NCBI GenBank assembly: GCA_016928055.1
Contig: JAFGLM010000012.1
Location: 1-64,000 of the forward strand
DNA from: Gammaproteobacteria bacterium
GTDB taxonomy: Bacteria; Pseudomonadota; Gammaproteobacteria; HTCC5015
Length of the DNA stretch: 64,000 nucleotides
Reading direction: 5' to 3'
Every line of letters starts with the position of its first letter. Position 1 is the stretch's first letter. Shown in pieces: positions 6,974 to 15,379 of the stretch. The notes under the pieces were generated by a model that saw only the letters and a list, made by a program, of their open reading frames with translations, ran no database searches and was not told the origin of the DNA. The position numbers and the translations under genes were made by a program.

Positions 6974-8617
6974 ATGAGTACTAATAACCTAAGTTCACTT
7001 CCAGCGCTGATACTGCTGAGCAGTTTATTAATCGCTTGTGGTGGTGATGAGGTCGGAGTCGACGCGGATCCCCCCAATATTCCTGCCGGCACCCCTCCTG
7101 AACCTACGCAGATCGATATTCAGGAAACACCTTTGCCGATTATTGAGGACTTTGGTGCTGTTGATGCCATAGAATTTTTCAGTTCCAGTTATCAGGCGCT
7201 AGCTACGCCGGCTGCAAACGAAATATTAGACGACGATGGCAACCCTTTTATCATGGTTGATCCGTGGCCGTCCTTCTATTACCCAACCTGCTGTTTTTTT
7301 CAAACTGATGATGTTACCGGTGAAGTGATCCGAACACCGCCGTATGCCGACGATATGGATTACAGATTGAAGGTTGGAAATAATAAAATGGCGATTTCCA
7401 ATGCGCGTTTCACTGTAGGTCAAATCCTTTCCGATTTGACATCTCCAGCTATACCGGATCGGAAGCGCGACACGACCGATAATCCGGCGGGCGCATCTTT
7501 GGCCGATGGTAGCTGGGGTGAGCTGGATTTATCGGAGCCATACCGTGTTTCTTTCTGCCTGGTAGATTTCGGAGAAGAGTTATCAGGTGCCAGTAATATT
7601 GAAGTTTGGGTTGATAATAATAGCGGTGGTCGGCAACTCGAATCTATCCATAGTAGTGCATCGTTATTATTACGTGCAGCACTGACCGGTTCGGGTGTGA
7701 GTCTGGTTTCGGGTAATCGCGTAGTAGTAAATGTGCCGGGCGATGCTTATATGGTTAATAATGCTGAGGAGCGAGTTGGCCCTACGTTGGGTGTTGTTCA
7801 GCCTTTGGATGGTCTTGCAATGCCGGTTGGTACATTTTCTTCCTTCCTGCAACTGCGCGTTAGCACTGGTGGTTACGCTGTCATCAGCGATCTAATCATC
7901 GAAAAGCAAACCGAAAACAATGCTGCCAGTCTGTTGAATCCATGCACCGTTGATACCGCTTTCTGGGTGCCATCGCCGCCACCTTCTGTTGAAGGGACAC
8001 CGTTTACCGGATTGCCGTTGAATGTCGATGCTACTGTGGGGGAAGTGGAATTTTTTGCTCAGGATGGCAATACAGGTAATTTCCTGTCGATCTCGGATGC
8101 TTTAACAGACCGTTTTTACAAAGAAGTTAGCTCATCTAGCAGAATCTTCGTTGAAGCTGCTGACAATGCTGTTCGTTTCGGCAATGCTCTTTGGACCATG
8201 GGATTAAAGACCGGAGCGCAAGATGATGGAACTACACCCAATGGTGATATTGATTTGAGTGTTGCATATCGTATTTCTATGAATATTGTAACTCCACCAG
8301 CGAATCCCACATATCGTCTCCAGGTGCAGATCGATAATTCTACCGGTACAGCAGCCAGCTCTGTGCACGGTGCGGATTCGCGTATTGCAAATCTGGCTGT
8401 CGCGGATGGGTTGGTTGACGGCGCACTAGTCATCAATGTGCCTGGTAATATCACTATGAATGGTAGCACCATCGGTTCGGTCCCGGCGCTGATCGGCACT
8501 ACGACTTCATTTATTGCTTTCCGGTGTCCGAGCGACTCTGGTGCCTCATGTGCAGATGCAGATGCGACCAGCACAACCGGTTTAAGTTTGGGAAATATTG
8601 TCGTTGATTATCAGTAA
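6974..8617 (+). CDS. Secreted lipoprotein with two copies of a repeated unknown module
   Basis: The 547-residue protein has a lipoprotein signal (LLIAC, lipidated Cys22) and no polyserine linker. It carries two copies of the module shared with the next lipoprotein and the second lyase: residues about 54-312 and 347-547. Hallmarks of each copy are LPxxxDF....EFF, a block DLDLSxxYRISM, a VDNN(T/S) turn followed by SxHGxxS, VVINVPG, and a final SFxxxRC..IxIxNLxI strand. In copy 2, Cys residues flank the end (RCPSDSGASC). No catalytic domain is recognisable, so a carbohydrate-binding or surface scaffold role is likely. It follows the receptor by 115 bp with a strong AGGAG and probably shares its induction. 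Confidence 0.75.
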   Translation: MSTNNLSSLPALILLSSLLIACGGDEVGVDADPPNIPAGTPPEPTQIDIQETPLPIIEDFGAVDAIEFFSSSYQALATPAANEILDDDGNPFIMVDPWPSFYYPTCCFFQTDDVTGEVIRTPPYADDMDYRLKVGNNKMAISNARFTVGQILSDLTSPAIPDRKRDTTDNPAGASLADGSWGELDLSEPYRVSFCLVDFGEELSGASNIEVWVDNNSGGRQLESIHSSASLLLRAALTGSGVSLVSGNRVVVNVPGDAYMVNNAEERVGPTLGVVQPLDGLAMPVGTFSSFLQLRVSTGGYAVISDLIIEKQTENNAASLLNPCTVDTAFWVPSPPPSVEGTPFTGLPLNVDATVGEVEFFAQDGNTGNFLSISDALTDRFYKEVSSSSRIFVEAADNAVRFGNALWTMGLKTGAQDDGTTPNGDIDLSVAYRISMNIVTPPANPTYRLQVQIDNSTGTAASSVHGADSRIANLAVADGLVDGALVINVPGNITMNGSTIGSVPALIGTTTSFIAFRCPSDSGASCADADATSTTGLSLGNIVVDYQ

Positions 8618-8630
8618 GAAATATCTTTAT

Positions 8631-8660
8631 GAAGAACCCTGTTTTATCACAGGGTTCTTC
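8631..8660 (+). terminator. Hairpin after the two-module lipoprotein gene
   Basis: GAAGAACCCTG (8631-8641) pairs perfectly with CAGGGTTCTTC (8650-8660) around an 8-base loop. A full U run is missing (ATGTGATTTACATTTTT follows), so it may be an imperfect terminator or an mRNA stabiliser. Confidence 0.6.
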
Positions 8661-8972
8661 ATGTGATTTACATTTTTAAGGAGAGATGTTGCGAAGCGCA
8701 TAACCTGCATCGGTAAGGTGGAAAACTCGTCAAGCAGAGTTTGTGTGAAGTACCTGTTTTTTATTGAAAGCCGATTTTTTCAAAGTGTTGTTGGGTAAAT
8801 GCTCTTTGTGAGATAAACAGAAGGGACTAAGTGCTGGAAAATCCTGTATCGATGTTGCCAGAGTGATGAGTGAAGTTAAGCAATACTCTATAAAAAATTC
8901 TACCGATGTAGGTTATGGCAATACAGCGATTAACTGGTTTTTATTTTGAGTCAATAAAGGTGGAGGTATTCC
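8661..8972. other. Gap between lipoprotein genes
   Basis: No gene or recognisable RNA is seen. It ends with a good ribosome binding site (AAAGGTGGAGG) for the polyserine lipoprotein at 8973 and should contain its promoter, which I cannot place confidently. Confidence 0.4.
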
Positions 8973-11087
8973 ATGACTAACATAAAGTTATTATTAGCAT
9001 TGGTTTTTGCGGGCTTGCTCGTCGGTTGCGGCGGCAGCAGCGGTGGTGGGGGTGGTATTACATCTTCCAGCAGTTCATCGTCTTCGAGCAGTTCGTCTAG
9101 TTCGTCTAGTTCGTCTAGTTCGTCTAGTTCGTCTAGTTCGTCTAGTTCGTCTAGTTCGTCCTCTGGAGCGGTGACGGGCGTAGTATACGACAATCTACTG
9201 CCATTCAGCATGGATTTCAGCCTGGATCGCAATGAGTTCTTTGGTGGAAGCAATGTTCAGCCTGCGGATCCTCTTTTCGTCCCGGCAGGTTTATTCCTGG
9301 CAATTTCCGACAATGCTGAGGAACCTTTCTACAAGGTCTCTAGTTCGGGTAGCCGCGTCCTTCTCAATAATTCAAGGCTTCGTTTTGGTAATTCTGCATG
9401 GTACGCAGGCAAGGCTACTGCCACTGCTACTAATAGTACAACTGTACCGGATGGTGATCTGGATTTGAGCACCCAATATACAATTACGATGCAGATTACT
9501 GATCTACAGCTTGCGGATGGTCCGCTTGAGATTCGTGTAGATAATAATACGACTTCTTCTGCCAACTCTATATTTGGTACCGATAGCCTAATATTGTCAC
9601 TGACTCCGAATGAAGGCCTGACCCTCGGGGAGTTGGTAATCAATGTTCCTGGTGCCGTTACGATGGGAGGCACTGAGATAGTTTCGAAACACATTGATAA
9701 TCATATAGGCACCCCAAATTCTTTATTGGGTTTCCGTTGCCCGAGCGCTTGTGTGGATACCACTCTACCCAGTGATCAACAAGTCCTTCCGACTGGCGGT
9801 GGTATTGAGATTTCCAGTATTGTAATTGATCACCCGGTAGGCGCTACTCTGCAGCTGCCGCTTGAACCCGCCGTACCAGTTTTGGTGGCGGATGACACGG
9901 CGATTGACGTCAGTTGGAACCCCGTTGGTAATGCGACGGCTTATAATGTCGCATACAACAGTGCAGAAGATAACCCTGCTACCGCGACTGTAGTCGCAGG
10001 CGATATTACGGGGACTAGCACAACGATCACTGGCTTAGCTAATGGCACTCTGTATTATGTGTATGTCAGTGCCAAAAATGCTGCAGGTAACGGTCCCTAT
10101 AGTAATAGCCTCGATGATACCGTTCCTGCTGCCAATCCTTCAGTGACACCGATTGGCGATCCACCGACTACGCCCACGGGGTTGGTAGTGACTGCCGGTG
10201 TTGAAGCGATTACCGTTGTTTGGGATGAAGAATCACTAGCGACGACCTACGAGATAGCCTACAACGTCGGAACCGATTCTACTTCAGGTGCAACGGAAGT
10301 TGTTGATCTTTCGGGTACCGCTTTGATAATCACAGATCTGGAGGCCGCAGCAGCTGCAAGTACGCCGGTTTATGTATTCGTACGCGCAAGAAACGGGTCT
10401 GGAGTAAGTGACTACAGCGCTTCCGCAACGGCAACACCAACCTCTCCGGTAGCGGGTTCATGGACAGGTGCAGCACTGGAAATTTTTGGTACAGATGGTT
10501 CGGCTGCTTCCGGCTCACTCGACAAAAACAATGTCACTCAAGTGACCATTACTTCAACCGGTGGCGCGCTGAGCAGCGACACCCGTAGGCATTACTTTGC
10601 CTACCAGTCAGTAACTGCGAACGATTTCACCATTACTGCTCGTGTGAAGTCTGTAACCGCAAACGGTGGAGCGGTAGCTGAAGGTAATGTTTCTCGTTTT
10701 GGTATGATGCTAACCAATAACATTACCACTGGAGTAACTACTTTTGCAGAGACAGGGTCTTTTGGTGAAATAGGCTTTTATTACAATGGCACACCTGCGC
10801 TAGTCGGTTCCAGAGCCCAAATGAAGGAGACTGATGTGGTGACCCGTAGCGACATTGGTGGACTGGCGGTCGGTGACTGGATTCGGTTACAAATCCTCGA
10901 CGACACCACCAACAAGCGGATTAGACAAAGTACTTCGACTGACGGTGTTACTTTCACCCAGGCAAACAGCACAACCGATTTCCAGGCTGATGCAGGTGAT
11001 AATAGTTGGTTCTGGGGTTTCTATGCAGCACCCGGTGCGAATAATGTCACCATTGAATTCGATAACATCTCGATTACGACTCCTTAG
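8973..11087 (+). CDS. Polyserine-linked modular lipoprotein (unknown module, two FN3, C-terminal lectin-like domain)
   Basis: The 704-residue protein has a lipobox (LLVGC, Cys19), then a run of 34 serines at 31-64. Residues about 69-285 are one copy of the module repeated in this locus (DLDLSTQYTITM, VDNNTTSSANSIFGTDS, LVINVPGAVTMGG, LLGFRCPSAC). Two fibronectin type III domains follow at about 295-385 and 397-490 (SWNPVGNATAYNVAYN and VVWDEESLATTYEIAYN). The last part, 496-704, resembles concanavalin-like beta-sandwich domains with DFTITARVKS and WIRLQILDDTTN. No lyase or hydrolase active site is visible, so it is probably a surface binder that holds pectin near the enzymes. It has its own terminator. 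Confidence 0.78.
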   Translation: MTNIKLLLALVFAGLLVGCGGSSGGGGGITSSSSSSSSSSSSSSSSSSSSSSSSSSSSSSSSSSGAVTGVVYDNLLPFSMDFSLDRNEFFGGSNVQPADPLFVPAGLFLAISDNAEEPFYKVSSSGSRVLLNNSRLRFGNSAWYAGKATATATNSTTVPDGDLDLSTQYTITMQITDLQLADGPLEIRVDNNTTSSANSIFGTDSLILSLTPNEGLTLGELVINVPGAVTMGGTEIVSKHIDNHIGTPNSLLGFRCPSACVDTTLPSDQQVLPTGGGIEISSIVIDHPVGATLQLPLEPAVPVLVADDTAIDVSWNPVGNATAYNVAYNSAEDNPATATVVAGDITGTSTTITGLANGTLYYVYVSAKNAAGNGPYSNSLDDTVPAANPSVTPIGDPPTTPTGLVVTAGVEAITVVWDEESLATTYEIAYNVGTDSTSGATEVVDLSGTALIITDLEAAAAASTPVYVFVRARNGSGVSDYSASATATPTSPVAGSWTGAALEIFGTDGSAASGSLDKNNVTQVTITSTGGALSSDTRRHYFAYQSVTANDFTITARVKSVTANGGAVAEGNVSRFGMMLTNNITTGVTTFAETGSFGEIGFYYNGTPALVGSRAQMKETDVVTRSDIGGLAVGDWIRLQILDDTTNKRIRQSTSTDGVTFTQANSTTDFQADAGDNSWFWGFYAAPGANNVTIEFDNISITTP
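9092..9154 (+). repeat. Tandem 9-bp repeat encoding polyserine (7 exact TTCGTCTAG units)
   Basis: Seven perfect head-to-tail copies of TTCGTCTAG encode Ser-Ser-Ser in the linker of the lipoprotein. Such a repeat can gain or lose units by slippage in steps of three residues without changing frame. Confidence 0.95.
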
Positions 11088-11174
11088 TCTCGAGAATTAT
11101 TGAATATTATTAGATGTTGTTTGCAGTCAATGCAGTGCGGGAGCTCCAAGGTTTCCGCACTGGATTTTGAATAT

Positions 11175-11198
11175 AAAACCCCGCTTCGGCGGGGTTTT
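11175..11198 (+). terminator. Rho-independent terminator with UUCG tetraloop
   Basis: AAAACCCCGC (11175-11184) pairs perfectly with GCGGGGTTTT (11189-11198) around TTCG. The T-rich 3' arm serves as the U tract. It ends the transcript of the polyserine lipoprotein. Confidence 0.9.
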
Positions 11199-11480
11199 AT
11201 CTCTCACTAAAGTGTGGTTTTGATTGGTTCTAGACTGATAGGATTTTTCTCAAATTATTTTCAGGTGAATTGAAATACTGATATGCATCGAAAACCGGAA
11301 AACACTTTGAGAAAGATCGTTCGATTTAAGGAATGTCTGATTAAGTCATTCCCGCGAAAGCGGGAATCCAGTAACGGTCTGATTTGACTGGATGCCGGAT
11401 CAAGTCCGGCATGACAAAAAACATTTTATTTAGAGGCCCACAGGTTTATTCCAGTAAAGATTTAGATGAGGAATTTTTAG
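11199..11480. other. Gap with an inverted-repeat element before the first pectate lyase
   Basis: Apart from the element at 11345-11415 and the GAGGAA ribosome binding site of the next gene, no feature is seen. A promoter for the lyase should lie here. Confidence 0.4.
11345..11415. repeat. Intergenic inverted-repeat element, copy 1
   Basis: The 71-bp element starts GTCATTCCCGCGAAAGCGGG and ends GCCGGATCAAGTCCGGCATGAC. Its ends are inverted (GTCAT and ATGAC) and it holds two small hairpins (CCCGC..GCGGG and GCCGGA..TCCGGC). The second copy at 15245-15315 has the same length and is also preceded by GATTAA. Elements of this kind are widespread intergenic repeats in gammaproteobacteria. Confidence 0.88.
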
Positions 11481-13034
11481 ATGAAAAAATTAGTTGCTTT
11501 ATTAGTGCTTTTCCCAGTTATTATCCTGCAAGCAGGGTGTGGTGGTGGCAATAGCGATCCTGCGACCACGCCCGGATATACTGGTTCTTCCAGTTCCTCG
11601 TCGAGTTCATCAAGTAGTTCTTCTTCCGGTGGTGTGGTTTCCGGTCTTACGATTGAAGAGAATTCTGATGGCTTTTGTCACGTTGATGGATCGATTGATT
11701 CCACCGGCAGCGGATTTAACGGTACCGGTTATGCCAATCCAACTAATGACCAGACTAATGGCGTCGATTGGCGCGTGAGCGTTCCGTCAACCGGAACCTA
11801 TACGCTGACGATTCGCTACGCAGGTATCGATCCGGCTGAAGTGGCTAGTATTGCCGTTAACGAATCATCGCCTTTATATGCAATCACTTTTCCAGCCACC
11901 AGTTCAGCGACGACCGACTGGTCGACTGCATCGGTTGATGTCACGCTGACTGCCGGTGAAAACGCGATCAATATCGGCACCTCAGACAGCGACGGCTTGC
12001 CGAATATTGATTCGCTGCATGTATCAGGTGATACCACTCAGGCGGTTGCTTGCAGCTTTGATACCGCTACACAAAATACCACTGCTTGTAATGCATTAAC
12101 CGGAGCGGCATCGAGCACAGTTGATCCCGCTGCGTTGATGGGTTATGCCGGTGTCGATGCCTTGGGCGTGACGACAACAACCGGTGGCGGTGCAGCAGTT
12201 CCGACCACGGTAACGACTTTTGCTGCATTGCAATCGGCTGTCAACAATGATACTGCGAAGGTTGTGCAGGTGTCTGGGACTATAGATGGTGCCACCAGTG
12301 ACATGATCGATGTTGGTTCTAATACCACGGTTATTGGTGAAAACGCTTCCGCTATACTAGATGGTTTTGGTTTAAAAGTAGACAATGGAAAGCAAAACGT
12401 TATTATTGCTAATTTAACCTTTCAAAATTCAGATGATGATGGTGTTACTATCGAAGATAATGCGCATCACGTTTGGGTTCACAACAATCTTTTTGGGCCT
12501 CATGATCCACTCGATTCTGATGGTGCTTTGGATATCAGACGAGGATCATCCTATATTACTGTCTCATGGAATCGTTATGTCGGATGGGACAAAACCATGT
12601 TGGTGGGCAGTGACGAAACAGAGTTTGAAACCGTTGGCTCAAAAATTACCTATCATCACAACTGGTTCGACGCGACCGTGCAACGCAACCCGCGCATACG
12701 GTTTGCCGATGTGCATTTATTCAATAATTATTACGATGGCGTGACCAGTTACGGAACTGTTTCCGTGCAGTTTGCCAATATACTGGCCGAAGGCAATTAT
12801 TTTGATATGGCAAGCAGTGGATTAAGAACCACTTCTACCGGAGGGGTAGCCGAAAGTCCACATAAAGGCGATATCGTCGCTTGTGGTAATTCCATTACAA
12901 CCGGTCTTGTAGAAGAAACCAGGGGACTGGCGTTTGACCCGGGTCTCGAATATTCGTACGACATGGAGGATGCTACTGATGTTCCAGCAACTGTTACGGC
13001 CAATGCTGGTCCGCAGGATCCTCCGCCTTCATAG
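11481..13034 (+). CDS. Pectate lyase (PL1 family) lipoprotein with an N-terminal carbohydrate-binding module
   Basis: The 517-residue protein has a lipobox (LQAGC, Cys20), then CGGGNSDPATTPGYTG, a 14-serine linker (36-49), a CBM35/CBM6-like beta-sandwich at about 55-190 (GFNGTGYANPTND..WRVSVPSTGTYTLTIRYA), and a PL1 parallel beta-helix lyase from about 215 to the end. Calcium- and substrate-binding residues appear in the DSDGALDIRRGS segment (Asp347 region) and the catalytic RNPRIR (402-407) fits the PL1 RxPxxR motif. It would cut polygalacturonate by beta-elimination at the cell surface, feeding the receptor upstream. GAGGA precedes the ATG. It shares its N-terminal cassette with the next lyase, so one may derive from the other. 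Confidence 0.92.
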   Translation: MKKLVALLVLFPVIILQAGCGGGNSDPATTPGYTGSSSSSSSSSSSSSSGGVVSGLTIEENSDGFCHVDGSIDSTGSGFNGTGYANPTNDQTNGVDWRVSVPSTGTYTLTIRYAGIDPAEVASIAVNESSPLYAITFPATSSATTDWSTASVDVTLTAGENAINIGTSDSDGLPNIDSLHVSGDTTQAVACSFDTATQNTTACNALTGAASSTVDPAALMGYAGVDALGVTTTTGGGAAVPTTVTTFAALQSAVNNDTAKVVQVSGTIDGATSDMIDVGSNTTVIGENASAILDGFGLKVDNGKQNVIIANLTFQNSDDDGVTIEDNAHHVWVHNNLFGPHDPLDSDGALDIRRGSSYITVSWNRYVGWDKTMLVGSDETEFETVGSKITYHHNWFDATVQRNPRIRFADVHLFNNYYDGVTSYGTVSVQFANILAEGNYFDMASSGLRTTSTGGVAESPHKGDIVACGNSITTGLVEETRGLAFDPGLEYSYDMEDATDVPATVTANAGPQDPPPS

Positions 13035-13087
13035 TCAATGCATTTTTTGGTAGATGCGGAATTTGTATGCCTTTTTAACATTTGGTT

Positions 13088-15013
13088 ATGGTGTATAGCG
13101 TGAAAAAAATAGAACTGGTTTTTGTCGCATTAACAGTTTTGTTAATGACAGCATGTGGCGGTGGCGATAGCGATCCGGCTACTACGCCTGGATATACTGG
13201 ATCATCCAGTTCTTCATCCAGTAGCTCTAGTACGAGCTCTTCAAGTACGTCGAGTTCATCGAGTTCATCGAGTTCATCGAGTTCATCGAGTTCATCGAGT
13301 TCATCGAGTTCAAGCAGTGGCGCAGTAGCCTGTTTACCGCCGGGTAGCTTGTTAAGCGAACCGGATTTTTCACTGCAAGGTTTTGCTACGCAGAACGGTG
13401 GTACAACGGGTGGTGCGGGTGGGCCGATTGTTTATGCAACCACAGGTACGCAAATTCACCAGGCGATATGCAATCGCGCGTCGGATAATGCCCCAATCAT
13501 TGTTCAGGTTGAGGGCACGATTAACCATGATAATACCAGCGCGGTCAGTGGTGCCAGCTGTAATTCCGGCGATGCAGATGACCTTATCGAAATTAAAGAT
13601 GTCAGCAATGTTTCTATTGTTGGTGTCGGTAGCGGGGCTTTGTTTGACCAGATAGGCATTCATGTTCGTGGTTCCTCTAATATTATTTTGCAGAATCTGC
13701 ATATTCGCAACGTGAAGAAGAACATAGCACCAGAGTCTAATGGTGGTGATGCAATTGGCATGGAGGCCGATGTATCAAATGTGTGGGTGGATCATTGCAC
13801 CCTGGAGGCGTCTGGTGGTGAGGACGAAGGTTACGACGGACTGTTTGATTTAAAGGACAACACTCGATACGTAACGCTTTCCTATAGTATCCTGATGAAT
13901 TCGGGTCGTGGTGGTTTGGTGGGTTCGGGTGATGACGATAATCAAAATGACTTCTTGACGTTTCACCACAATCTGTACACCAATATTGATTCGCGTACGC
14001 CGTTGTTGCGCTTTGCAACTTCTGCGCATGCGTACAACAATTACCATCTCAATCTTAATGAGTCAGGCATCAACTCGCGCCGTGGCGCAACAATCCTGGT
14101 TGAAAACAATCATTTTAAGGATTCAAAAAACCCGTTGGGAAGTTTCTATGACGACGTATTGGGTTATTGGGAAGTTAGTGGGAACATCTGGGAAAATATT
14201 AACTGGGTGCCAGCCAGCGATGCAACGCCTGCTGGCCCTGACCCGATTTCAAATGTCCCAGTCCCAGTGGGTATCCCGTACAGTTATGTGCTGGATGATG
14301 CGGCAGATGTCGCAGAAATTGTAAACAACTGCGCCGGTGCAGGTGTGCTCGATATACCGTCCTCAAGTAGCAGTTCGAGTTCTTCAAGTACGAGCTCGTC
14401 GAGTACTTCGAGCTCTTCGTCAACCAGTAGCTCGAGTAGTTCGTCTTCGAGTAGCTCGTCCAGCAGCTCATCATCCTCATCGGGTGGTCAAATATTACTC
14501 CCCTACATAGAAGAGTTTAGTGCCGGAGACGCTGCAGAGTTTTTTACTGCCGCATATAGATCGCTTACCGCTGACGGATTAGAACCGATGTATTTCATTG
14601 AGGGTGGAAATACAACCTATACCGTAGATACCAATGGTATTACCGTTGGGGTTAGTCGCCGGTTTACTATCGGTCAGTGGCCGCCACGTTCAGATACCAC
14701 AGCATTATATTCGCCCGGTGGAGATCTGGACTTAAGCGCACCTTATACTATTTCGTTTGATGTGGTTAGTAATACGTCTGCGCCAGATGAAGAAGATGAA
14801 CTACAGATTATGGTAGATAATAATACGACTTCTAGTGGGAACTCTATTCATGGCAGCAGTTCCAGAATTTATCAAATCGAATCTGGCTTACTACCAGTTG
14901 GGCCAGTATCCATAAATTCATCAGTCGGTACCGCGAATTCATTTATTATGATTCGCTGCGAAAGCAACTGCGGAGAAATCGTGATTGATAATCTATCAAT
15001 AACAGCTCAGTAA
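13088..15013 (+). CDS. Pectate lyase (PL1 family) with two polyserine linkers and a C-terminal repeated module
   Basis: From the ATG at 13088 the protein is 641 residues; a GTG at 13100 would give MKKIELVF, matching the start of its paralogue. Features in order: lipobox (LLMTAC, Cys23), CGGGDSDPATTPGYTG, a long Ser/Thr linker, a PL1 lyase with NVWVDHCTLE and DSRTPLLRF (301-309, containing the RxPxxR motif), a second Ser/Thr linker at about 421-465, and the unknown module at 471-641 (DLDLSAPYTISF, VDNNTTSSGNSIHGSSS, SFIMIRCES). It is thus a modular enzyme that carries the same appendage as the two non-catalytic lipoproteins. It lies 53 bp after the first lyase and is followed by a terminator, so the two lyases may be one transcript. 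Confidence 0.9.
   Translation: MVYSVKKIELVFVALTVLLMTACGGGDSDPATTPGYTGSSSSSSSSSSTSSSSTSSSSSSSSSSSSSSSSSSSSSSSGAVACLPPGSLLSEPDFSLQGFATQNGGTTGGAGGPIVYATTGTQIHQAICNRASDNAPIIVQVEGTINHDNTSAVSGASCNSGDADDLIEIKDVSNVSIVGVGSGALFDQIGIHVRGSSNIILQNLHIRNVKKNIAPESNGGDAIGMEADVSNVWVDHCTLEASGGEDEGYDGLFDLKDNTRYVTLSYSILMNSGRGGLVGSGDDDNQNDFLTFHHNLYTNIDSRTPLLRFATSAHAYNNYHLNLNESGINSRRGATILVENNHFKDSKNPLGSFYDDVLGYWEVSGNIWENINWVPASDATPAGPDPISNVPVPVGIPYSYVLDDAADVAEIVNNCAGAGVLDIPSSSSSSSSSSTSSSSTSSSSSTSSSSSSSSSSSSSSSSSSSGGQILLPYIEEFSAGDAAEFFTAAYRSLTADGLEPMYFIEGGNTTYTVDTNGITVGVSRRFTIGQWPPRSDTTALYSPGGDLDLSAPYTISFDVVSNTSAPDEEDELQIMVDNNTTSSGNSIHGSSSRIYQIESGLLPVGPVSINSSVGTANSFIMIRCESNCGEIVIDNLSITAQ
13250..13312 (+). repeat. 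Tandem 9-bp repeat encoding polyserine (7 exact TCGAGTTCA units)
   Basis: Seven perfect copies of TCGAGTTCA encode Ser-Ser-Ser in the first linker of the second lyase. The unit differs from the TTCGTCTAG unit in the lipoprotein at 8973, so the two arrays expanded separately. Confidence 0.95.
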
Positions 15014-15066
15014 AGAGTAAAGTTTCGACAATGTTTTGATTGCGCGAAGATTTATCATAGAAACTG

Positions 15067-15091
15067 AAAGGGCCGCAACGCGGCCCTTTTT
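15067..15091 (+). terminator. Rho-independent terminator after the pectate lyases
   Basis: AAAGGGCCGC (15067-15076) pairs with GCGGCCCTTT (15080-15089) around a 3-base loop, followed by TTAATT. It closes the pectin locus. Confidence 0.9.
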
Positions 15092-15379
15092 AATTCACAC
15101 ATAAATAAAAAGACGTTTTGCGATAATAAAACACGTTTCTTTAAATAAACGTTTATCGCCATACTGGTTTTTGGTATGGATGTAGCATTTATCAGTTGGC
15201 TGCTATAAGATCAGGCGATTAAAAACCAAGGAAGCTCCGATTAAGTCATTCTCGCGAGAGCGGGAATCCAGTAACGATCTAGTTTTCCTGGATGCCGGAT
15301 CAAGCCCGGCATGACAACGAACGTATAATCAGGATTTTCCCAAGTTTTGTATGATTGATTATAGGAAAAGGTTCTTTAC
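15092..15379. other. Gap between the pectin locus and the site-2 protease gene
   Basis: Besides the inverted-repeat element at 15245-15315 nothing is recognised. GGAAAAGG serves as ribosome binding site for the gene at 15380. Confidence 0.4.
15245..15315. repeat. Intergenic inverted-repeat element, copy 2
   Basis: This 71-bp copy (GTCATTCTCGCGAGAGCGGG ... ATGAC) is in the same orientation as the copy at 11345-11415, with the same length and a matching GATTAA flank. Differences lie mainly in the spacer and one hairpin. The pair brackets the two pectate lyase genes as direct repeats. Confidence 0.88.

Noticed and set aside
8116-8574. 152-residue minus-strand frame inside the two-module lipoprotein
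   Set aside because: It is antisense to a gene whose module is conserved in three neighbouring proteins.
9092-9154. Tandem repeat as a possible CRISPR array
   Set aside because: Units are 9 bp, directly adjacent without spacers, and in frame inside a coding region.
8951-9253. Minus-strand frame with (DEL)n repeats
   Set aside because: It is the reverse reading of the polyserine repeat; the acidic repeat comes from the 9-bp unit and there is no ribosome binding site or family match.
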